The position numbers and the translations under genes were made by a program. From Gymnopus androsaceus JB14 (lineage: Eukaryota; Basidiomycota; Agaricomycetes; Agaricales; Omphalotaceae), in assembly GCA_009733575.1 (NCBI GenBank), contig ML769508.1:121829-185828 (forward strand): a stretch of 64,000 nt of DNA, given 5' to 3'. The notes beneath the pieces were generated by a model. It was not told where the DNA came from, made no database searches, and saw only the letters and a program-made list of their open reading frames with translations. Within the stretch, counting starts at the first letter, position 1; the number at the start of each line of letters is the position of its first letter. This document shows positions 56,471 through 64,000 of the stretch, piece by piece.

Positions 56471-57235
56471 GAGGATGCAATTAAACCTTAGTCCTACCGT
56501 CCGCGTATTGATTCTAGATATTAATGTATCATCCTTGAATGACTGAATCCGGATTTGCGTTCGATAAAAGTCGCTTTGACCCTGCCTGTTTGGTTCGGTC
56601 CGATGCTCGGTATGTGGAAGTACAGAACTTGAAGTGTTAACGAGACAAGCACAAATGAACCCGTTTGGGCTTTTCTTGTTAGCATCTCCGCTTCTGTGCA
56701 TAGTCAGCACCCGCTTCAGGTATTTTCTGTGCCTGCACTTTTCAAATTGAATGTAGTGTCAGTTTGGTGTCGGTGATTCTATGAGCTTGAATATGTCTTC
56801 AAAGGAAAATAGTCAACTTGAGATTTTAACTGGACACCAAAGATACTAGTGCTGTGGTCAGACTCATACATAGCTCGAAGGTCATCGAGGGGAGCGAGAC
56901 TCAGCAAGTATGATTAGGCGCTTTGAGCGCTTATCCTCAAGCATTGAGAGCTCAAGGTCTTGTGGAGAACAACAAGACTCGCGATATTGGTTGGCAGAGG
57001 TGATAGCGAGTTGTTCGAATCTCCGCATTTCATTGTCGTCGCTGCCCAGCCTAAGAAGGGGAGAAGATGGGATAATTTCGAAGGAAGGGTTGGTGGTGAA
57101 GGGTGTAAAAAACCAAAGTCAAACCATCATACAAATCATTTGAAGTTCTGACATGTTCTGATGTACTTATATCATGATCGCAACTGCGTGCCACATGCTG
57201 CTTTTACTGAAGTTGAAATTCCTAACCCAATGTTT
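56471..57235. other. Intergenic, nothing supported
   Basis: Only short ORFs without motifs (e.g. plus 56910-57143). Confidence 0.35.
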
Positions 57236-57241
57236 GGTCTA

Positions 57242-57507
57242 CTACTGTAGCACTTCGTAAGTCACAGGTCACAGGGCACCCAAATTACGAACTGTCACAC
57301 CATGTCGCAGGTCACACGGGGGGTCTACAAAATTTTGAGCAACCTCAATCCAAAAATTGCGGCCTGTGAGCCTGTGGCGCCAAATTTCGTATTTTGTCCC
57401 CTAAAATTTTGAGTGTCACAGGTTACACTCTATGCCTACAAAAAAAAATATTCATACAATTGATCACAGTCACAGGCCCTTACGAAGTGCTCGAAATGGG
57501 ACAGTAG
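57242..57507. mobile_element. Small MITE with GAGCACTTCGTAAG ends
   Basis: CTACTGTAGCACTTCGTAAG (57242) is mirrored by CTTACGAAGTGCTCGAAATG+GGACAGTAG (57478-57507). The direct repeat GGTCTA(CTA) flanks both ends (57236-57244, 57508-57516). The interior repeats GTCACAGG and CAAAATTTTGAG in both orientations. No ORF. Confidence 0.7.
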
Positions 57508-57965
57508 GGTCTACTAGGACAGAGCTAGACAGCACACACATGCACTTTATGTAGTGAATTGTTGTATGGGAAGGATGTAATAGTCCAAGTATGAGATGAC
57601 CTTCATTTGACATCAGCTTGGAGGGTGCTTTGGCTCAAGAGGTGCTTGAGCTTGAGGGTTGAATCATGTTTGGTCGAGATGGCCCTGGAAAAGCACCTCC
57701 CAGGCCTCAAGCAATGGATAATTCTTTTCAGCAACCCTGTTAGCTGCAACAACCCCTTCAACAACCCCACATAACACTTGGCATTACACCGGAAGATACA
57801 TGAGTCACACAATAATTATGGCAAAAAAATAATGTATAATAAAGCTGGGAGTAAATTAGAACAGCAAGACAGTAACCGAAAATGATACATAGCAGGGATG
57901 TTCCATTGAAAGCAAGGCAAATGGACTGCCACCAAAAGAACTTCCTTCAGGCCATGCCTCTGCAT
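57508..57965. other. Spacer between two MITEs
   Basis: No gene supported. Confidence 0.35.
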
Positions 57966-57973
57966 ATTCAAAA

Positions 57974-58547
57974 TAGGGTTTGGAGATACAATTCATTAAA
58001 CTGCAAATAAATCATAAATTGCATTGCATTGTGCTGCAAAATGTATCACTAGAGCTTGTACTGATATACAATTTAAATCAGTACAGGTTTACAGTTTATT
58101 CACAGTCTAAAAACTCCTTAAACTGCTTAGAATCAGTTTAAATCAGTACATATTTACACACAGTGGAACCTGTACAAACCCTTCATTATACCTACATAAG
58201 AAGCTGACAGAGTACTTTTCTTACTTGAATCTTGATCAAGATGTATTTTTAATAATATGTAGGCATTATTAGTACTTCCTATAACATAATTAATGTAAGA
58301 CATTACTTATCTAGCATTGAATATAGTGTATAAATGATCTATTCATATCATTTTATACTGATATAAACCAATTTGAATCTGAACTGATTTAAACTACATA
58401 AATTGTGTTGTACTGAACTGGTTGTATCAGTACAATTAATACAGGTACACAGTTTAACCAAATTTCAAGAAATCCTGTATTGGTGCAATTCATGATTTAT
58501 TGGATTTGGGCCAAATGAATTGAATTGAATTGGATCTCAAAACCCTA
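57974..58547. mobile_element. Non-autonomous hAT MITE with perfect 8-bp target duplication
   Basis: The left end TAGGGTTTGGAGATACAATT (57974) pairs with AATTGGATCTCAAAACCCTA (58528-58547). ATTCAAAA is duplicated exactly on both sides (57966-57973, 58548-58555). The interior is A/T-rich with many AATTCA, TTTAAATCAGTACA and TGTACTGA(T)T units in both orientations. No transposase. Its ends differ from those of the 8.2-kb element, so that transposase is unlikely to have moved it. Confidence 0.88.
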
Positions 58548-58656
58548 ATTCAAAATGTGAGTGCAGCCTGTATGTAGAGGGAGTTAGCTGTGCAGGATGT
58601 TTGCAAACGCAGAAGAACAGAAAGAACATCTTAGTCTGCCTTGGAACTGTCTGATG

Positions 58657-59050
58657 ACATCAGCAAAACCTGTATGTACTGTAGAGAGATGTAGAGCTCT
58701 CTATAGCACTCATAGCACTTATAGGACCCATAGCAAGGTCCCCCTCTGTTGAGAGCAATGCTTTGGATTGCTATGAGTTGCTATGGATTTTTCATGACAC
58801 ATCATCTGTCAGCCATTCAATTCAAAACTATGTTGGTCCTCAGAATTGTTTCTCTCACTTGCAAGGCCAAATAATTATAATAAATCATATCATATATTGG
58901 GACATTAGTAGTAGGATCAAAGTATACTGTACCAACATCTAGAGAGGCAACTGCCTGAGGGAATGGTATGATAAACAAATAACAAAATTTGCCGTAAACA
59001 CCCAATTTCGGTACTTGACTGTGTCCGCTCACAATGGACAATTATTGCTT
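58657..59050. mobile_element. CATCAGCAAAACCT family, copy 3, one end only
   Basis: CATCAGCAAAACCTGTATGT (58657) is followed by ATAGCACTCATAGCACTTAT and TTGCTATGAGTTGCTATGG. An AATAATTATAATAAATCATA segment also aligns with the interior of copy 2 (40628-40660). I find no matching right end, so it is truncated. Confidence 0.65.
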
Positions 59051-59507
59051 CATCCATCCCGCTGCAAAGACTCTAATCTACACTCTATCATGACTGAAAA
59101 ACAGGTAGCCACAGCCAGAAAACTGCACGTTCCCCAGCCCACTGTATAAGTCCCGGAGGTGCTAACCTAACAAAAATGTGTGATTGATACGGTTTCGAGG
59201 AGGCATAGCAGGTCCCGAAGTGACCGTGTCATTGATACAGTTTCGAGGAGGCGTAGCAAACCGCGAAGTGACCATGGCATGGGGCAACAGTTTTTCGGCA
59301 ATTTCGTCATTTGTTTACTGTGCCGTAAGCACCATCAGTGAGCAGTGATCGTCTAAAACTATTCTGAGATTTCGGAATCAGCTGTGAAACATTTTCCTGA
59401 GACTTTACCATTGGACCCTCCTACACAGCAGTCCACATATCATTTCCATTTCTTAGATGAGGATGTTGAAGAACATGGTACATTTGGTGCCATTTTTAGG
59501 GATGGGC
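59051..59507. other. Noncoding with a short direct repeat
   Basis: GTGATTGATACGGTTTCGAG-type sequence is repeated twice (59180-59280: GATACGGTTTCGAGGAGGC and GATACAGTTTCGAGGAGGC). No gene supported. Confidence 0.4.
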
Positions 59508-59720
59508 ACGAATAGCAAATATTCATGAGTATTCATGAGTATTTAGCCATTCGTTAATTGCAAATAATTAGTCACAAGTGACGAATATATTTGTTACACA
59601 AGTACTTACTCGAGTATAGATAGCCAATTTGATGTCACAAATATTCATGGTACTTTATTCATGAATATTTGCGAATATTCACCGATATCATGTGCTTGTT
59701 AGCACGAGCATGTGAGGTAT
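59508..59720. mobile_element. hAT-type end with ATTCATGAATATT repeats
   Basis: AGGGATGGGCACGAATAGC is a typical hAT end (compare 37073). It is followed by ATTCATGAGTATTCATGAGT and GAATATTTGCGAATATTC units and the hairpin-like GTGCTTGTTAGCACGAGCAT, which resembles the hairpin at 42421. The other end was not found. Confidence 0.45.
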
Positions 59721-59859
59721 TCATTACTTAAGCAAACATTCAATATATAACTTAATTTGGCTATGTTTGAGTATGTATATAATTTTATTGACATGTAACT
59801 GTTATAAAATCTGTGTGGCTTAGTGGTTATGGGCACCGCATGCTGTGTCTGCTATATAC

Positions 59860-61096
59860 ACACCAAGTGGGCAGTGTTCTCATCAACAGGCAAGACTACC
59901 GCTACCAGTGGGCCAAGTTGGTCTGCTGGAACGCCCCGAATCTTTGCTTGTGTTTCCAACGAGGGTGAACCTTGATGTTTCATCCCAAGACACTGAAGGC
60001 ATACCTGTAACATTTGACTTGGGTCTGTCCATTCATTGCCAGAAGCATTTGGCTCAAGCTCAGAATTAGCAGCAAATTGTGCCAACCTTGGTTCGGCCAT
60101 ACCTTCAGCTGATGCGAGAGACTCAAAATCTACGACTCAAGCCTGGTAGCAATGCTATGGAGATGGAGTGTACTTGTGGGCAAAGATTGAGGAGACTCTC
60201 TGTTGTTGTGGTAAGAATGTTGGTTCTGGAGCGAATTCAAATAAATGTTTGTGACTGTAGAAGTGCTCCATTGCAACTGCTTTGGCTGGGGTTGTTTGGT
60301 TGTGCTCCAATACACCCTAGTCTGGTGGTTGAGTTGCAAGCCCTCAATCTTGTAACAAGTCTATTTCTCTGTGTTTCCCCAAACCGTACAGCAGTTTCTA
60401 GCATGTTGGAAGCGTCTTTGGAAGATTGTGGATATGTTATGAAGGGGGAGGATCCGCTCCAAAGGTGGTTTAGCAATGCCTTGCAATGGTACAATACACT
60501 ACAGGACCGTGCTTCACATTTTATTGATGAACTAATAGATATTACACAAGAAGAAAGGCTGAGGGAGGACCAGGAAGAACATGAGGTTCCAATGGAGACT
60601 TCTGCGGAGGGTTCTACACCTCTATTGCGCTCCAGTGAGTACTTATGTGCACACTGCCCTATCTGCTTTGGGGGGGAAAGGTGGTCCCAGTAATCAATTG
60701 AATGCTTTTGCATGTATAGATGCTGTGTTCACGCAAAAGAATAATAAACATGCTTCAAGGGATCCTCTGTGTGAACACCCCAAGACTGTTTTTATTCCAG
60801 AGTCTGAAGTCAAACTTTGGGAGGACTACGTTGCGGAAGTAAGACCTTCCCAGGAGAGTAAAGATGAACACTCACGGAGTGCTAGAAATGATCACTATGA
60901 GGGCTCTTTAAGGGTGCCGAATTCTGTCATTGATGCTTGCAAAGACAGTTTCACAGCAGCAGATGGTACAAGGCAGAAGGCTAGCATGCAGTTTTTTGAC
61001 TCAACGGATTTAATGGGTATGCTATGCCGCCATGATTGCATACTTTGGCTGGTCAATATGACCTCTCCAGGTGAACGTCAACATTATGAGCTATGA
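59860..61096 (+). pseudogene. KDZ (Kyakuja) transposase fragment with CxC2-like cysteine domain
   Basis: The plus strand reads a CxC2-type region (ECTCGQRLRRLS, INVCDCRSAPLQLLWLGLFG, then APIHPSLVVELQALNLVTSL and SLEDCGYV), then the start of the KDZ transposase domain: CPICFGGK, CIDAVFTQKNNKHASRDPLC, FIPESEVKLWEDYV, VPNSVIDACKDSFTAADGTR and FFDSTDLMGMLCRHDCILWL with VNMTSPGERQHYEL. These are conserved blocks of Kyakuja-type transposases in Agaricomycetes. A TAG stop at 60067 and one extra G in a G7 run (60669-60675) break the frame. The latter could be a base-calling error. The domain ends at the satellite border at about 61096, so the catalytic C-terminal half is missing. Confidence 0.8.
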
Positions 61097-61845
61097 TATT
61101 TACTAGTACATGGAATCCATGCACTAATATATTTACTAATGCATGGAATCCATGCATCACTATGTTTACTAGTGCATGGAATCCATGCACTACAATATTT
61201 ACTAGTGCTTGGAATCCATGCACTACTATATTTACTAGTGCATGGAATCCATATACTACTAAATTTACTAGTGCATGGAATCCATGCGCTACTACATTTA
61301 CTAGTGCATGGTGCATGGATTCCATGCACTAGTAAATTTCGTAGTGTATGGATTCCATGCACTAGTAAATTTAGTAGCGTATGGTCTCCATGCACTAGTA
61401 AATGTAGTAGCGCATGGATTCCATGCACTAGTAAATTTAGTAGTATATGGATTCCATGCACTAGTAAATATAGTAGTGCATGGATTCCATGCACTAGCAA
61501 ATTTCGTAGTGTATGGATTCCATGTATGTTGCATGGATTCCATGCACTAGTAAATTTCGTAGTGTATGGATTCCATGCACTAGTAAATTTAGTAGTGCAT
61601 GGAATCCATACACTACGAAATTTACTAGTGCATGGAATCCATGCAACATACATGGAATCCATACACTACGAAATTTGCTAGTGCATGGAATCCATGCATG
61701 TTGCATGGATTCCATACACTAGTATATACACTACTTTATTTACTAGTGCGTGGAATCCATGCAACATGCATGGAATCCATACACTACTATTTTTACTAGT
61801 GCATGGATTCCATGCGACATGCATGGAATCCATATCCAAAGGGTG
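61090..61845. repeat. GCATGGAATCCATGCAC satellite with repeated orientation switches
   Basis: About 20 units of roughly 35-37 bp, TTTACTAGTGCATGGAATCC+ATGCACTACTAAA. Orientation flips near 61310, 61590 and 61700, so it can form several hairpins. Each unit has the perfect palindrome TGCATGGAATCCATGCA or TGCATGGATTCCATGCA at its core. It cuts off the KDZ gene. Confidence 0.88.
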
Positions 61846-61985
61846 CCAGAGGTCCTAGCCATATGGATTCCAGGCAGGGTGTATGGATTCCAGGTGGGGC
61901 CCCTGGATTCCAGGGCCCTGGATTTCCTGTGGATTTTGATCATATTGATTACTGGATTGTTACACTTTGGACTATCAAAGAAGAT
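61845..61985. repeat. Inverted copy of the 34450-34580 module
   Basis: Reads GTGCCAGAGGTCCTAGCC, GGCCCCTGGATTCCAGGGCC, GGATTTCCTGTGGATTTTGA, TTGTTACACTTTGGACTATC, the reverse complement of 34450-34580 with some changes. In both places it adjoins a GGAATCC array. Confidence 0.75.
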
Positions 61986-62515
61986 ATAAAATGGGGCAGC
62001 CTGAAGTAACCATTGCAAAGTAGGTACCTCATGGGGGCTTTGCAATTAGTCCAAGTATGAAATATCTAAACACTGGAACTCAATGACAGAAATAAAGAGT
62101 AAACAGCCACAAGAAATGGTTGATAATAGGTCAATAATGTGGAATGATTTGCAGGATTGAGTCTGGAAGGATAAGAAGTACTTGGAGAAATTTACAAGAA
62201 CCGCATTAGTAATGCCGAGAGCCCACCCAAGTTCTGGCACTTAAAATCATTTCTTTTGACCTTCTTGGCGCTTACTGAGAATTACTTTCTTCCTTGCCAT
62301 AGGCCCATAGTGACTTTTCCTGAGATTGCTTTCTGGCAATCTGCTCCTTCAGCGCAAGCTGAAGGCTCTGTAGTCTACTTGACTACTGTTTTCCTTTTCA
62401 TCAGATGGCATCTGGGATTACTGGCCAAGGTTGGACCAGTAGGCAACTATTGTCCTTCAGTGGCCTTTGATCAAAGCAGGTGAGATTCCATATCTATTGT
62501 CCCTCAAGTGGCCTG
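61986..62515. other. Upstream region of the second HMG-like gene
   Basis: No gene supported. A small open stretch at 62256-62483 has no motif. Confidence 0.35.
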
Positions 62516-62588
62516 AAAGGTATAAAAACAGCCATGTCATATCCACTTTCACTTTACAACCTGCTTTTCTTCATCCAACTTTGCCACA
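62516..62588 (+). promoter_or_regulatory. Core promoter of the second HMG-like gene
   Basis: A TATA box (AGGTATAAAAACAG at about 62518) is followed by a pyrimidine-rich initiator region (CTTTCACTTTACAACC, TTTTCTTCATCCAACTTT) directly before ATG 62589. The arrangement is typical of fungal genes. Confidence 0.55.
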
Positions 62589-63954
62589 ATGCCCAATGTC
62601 GAGCCTTGTAACACACCTCCTCCTGCATACACCCCCGGCACACCTGCTACTGCTCCTGAGCGAGCTCGTGGTGCTCCTGCGCAAGCTGGTACCATTTTTG
62701 AACCAGCTGCAAAGAAGGGAGAGAGTATGGATATCCACCCGCAGGTAGTTGAGCTAATAAAACAGAACTATATCAAAGAATTTGAGAAGCAAGTCAACAA
62801 ACATGACTCGAATTTCATTGGCAGTTTAGTCATTAACAAATGGAGGAAAGACACTTTGGACACTATCCTGGCATCAATCAAAGATGGGACAGCACCGTTT
62901 CAGAATATCCCACTGACTAATGGGAGGAAGAAGAGTAATTTGAATGTAAGTTTGACTTCATGATAAATCCGCTATGAGAACTGATGTTGCTCTGCTTGTA
63001 GTCCATCAACTACGTCTTCCAGAACCACTACCACCACAAGTTGAAGGTCTGTCCTGGCAGCAGCATTGTGGTTTTGCATGAGGATGCAATCAAGATTATT
63101 GAGAGTATTTGAGAACTGCATGCTGCCACTAAGGTCCAGTTAGGAGATGATATCCAGCAACAGGTTGACCAGGGTAAGAATTACCAGACTGTGGTGAAGG
63201 ATATATGGGATGGGTTGACAGAGGAAAAACAAAATCAATGGAACAAAGAGGTGAAACAGGTCAATATTACTGGGTAGGTGAACTTTTTTCTAGTGCTATA
63301 CTCATGAAACTTACTGACCATATATCTAGCAATCAAAGCAGGTTTCAAACAGCTTTGCCAGCTTTGTTCAAGGTGCTTGCAACATCAGGCCGTGTAGGAC
63401 CAGTGGAAGCCCTGGTGGTATATTCTTACTGTAATACAGAGCAGTAGGTGCATACGAGACAGTAAATCATTAGAGGCACAGCCTGACTATCACCAACTCA
63501 CTGTGAGCAGTGCCAAAATCCATGGATTGAAATGGAAAAATGGCTTGCGGAGATGAAACAGAGCCCACATCATGAAGAGAGGTCAAAATGTACAGATTCA
63601 ACTCTGACATGGATGGATGAGGTGCCATGGGGAAAAAAGAAGATGGGATTTCCAGATACATTGCCTACGGTTCACCTGTGGCAACTTCCTGGTCAAAACT
63701 GGACCAATGACACAGTACAGGATGACCCACTCACCATTCTACCGGAGCACATTGATGATGATTCCAAACTAGCTGAAAAATTCATCATTCAATGCACATC
63801 TTTTACAGAAAAATTGCTAGAAGTGGCAGCTCACCCTGACAAATATTGGACTGAGAAGTCATGGAAATGGCTTCAAGACATTGGCAAGCAGGTTTTTGGA
63901 GGGAAAAAGGTCCTTATTACTTCAGTCCACCTCGGAAAACTGTTGAACGTATGA
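62589..63954 (+). pseudogene. HMG-like family protein, paralogue of 39493-43898, one TGA stop, cut by window end
   Basis: ATG 62589 (MPNVEPCNTPPPAYTPGTPA). Exon 1 is 62589-62945, intron 62946-63001, exon 2 63002-63273, intron 63274-63329, exon 3 from 63330, and a further exon covers about 63508-63950, where a GTATGA may be the next donor. Matches to the paralogue: KDIWDGLTEEKQNQWNKEV (HMG-box-like W-x2-L-x2-EK...W) and, after the intron, NQSRFQTALPALFKVLATSG with VGPVEALVVY (paralogue: NQKRFVSSLSILLKGCLQFG with IGQGEIVTVI). A single in-frame TGA at 63110 fits a CGA. Function unknown; a nuclear DNA-binding role is only inferred. The gene could be otherwise intact. Confidence 0.6.
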
Positions 63955-64000
63955 TGATATCACTCATCATCTCGGTCATATGACGCTATCAGTCATCGCC

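Noticed and set aside
61084..61720. Long ORFs through the GCATGGAATCCATGC satellite
   Set aside because: Same reason: open frames on both strands are a by-product of the repeat unit.

Overview
The window looks like a chromosome segment from a mushroom-forming basidiomycete (Agaricomycetes). The evidence is short GT-AG introns of about 50 bp in nearly every gene, an AA9 lytic polysaccharide monooxygenase with a CBM1, a Baeyer-Villiger monooxygenase, DUF6589 and KDZ (Kyakuja) transposon-type genes, and a very high load of repeats. A Mycena-like Agaricales species would fit, but nothing in the sequence proves the genus.

Layout. (1) 0.4-8.6 kb is one large hAT DNA transposon with matching 16-bp terminal inverted repeats and a perfect 8-bp target duplication. 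It carries a spliced transposase gene and, in its left half, unspliced fragments of at least two and probably three host genes (CLASP/Stu1, ribosomal protein uL2, an old-yellow-enzyme-like protein). (2) 8.6-20.8 kb is the gene-rich part: a tandem pair of acireductone-dioxygenase-like genes that have lost the metal ligands, an MDR oxidoreductase, a Baeyer-Villiger monooxygenase and its truncated copy, a small Cys-rich zinc protein, a secreted AA9-CBM1 enzyme and a coiled-coil protein. (3) 20.8-34.4 kb is decayed: duplicated gene fragments, CCTAGG/CCTGG foldback repeats, a gag-only LTR element and a DUF6589 gene killed by TGA stops. (4) 34.4-39.0 kb is a foldback made of satellite arms, with a hAT element nested in one arm and another TIR element nested in that. 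(5) 39.5-43.9 kb is a decayed, multi-exon HMG-like gene with two different insertions. (6) 42.7-49.2 kb contains two back-to-back palindromes that share one centre and flank a 25-N gap. This is most simply an assembly artefact, and removing it restores one intact ORF. (7) 49.2-56.5 kb has an F-box gene and a biological inverted duplication of an unknown gene. (8) 56.5-64 kb has hAT MITEs, a KDZ transposase fragment, a palindromic satellite and a paralogue of the 39.5-kb gene that runs off the right end.

Two processes explain most of the decay. Insertions and foldbacks break genes, and nearly all in-frame stops in repeated genes are TGA where CGA (Arg) fits, as expected from deamination of methylated CpG. 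The hAT transposase, the ARD-like pair and the AA9 gene show no such damage. No system of interacting genes is evident. The points of real novelty are the ligand-less ARD-like pair, the gene-capturing hAT element and the layered foldbacks.
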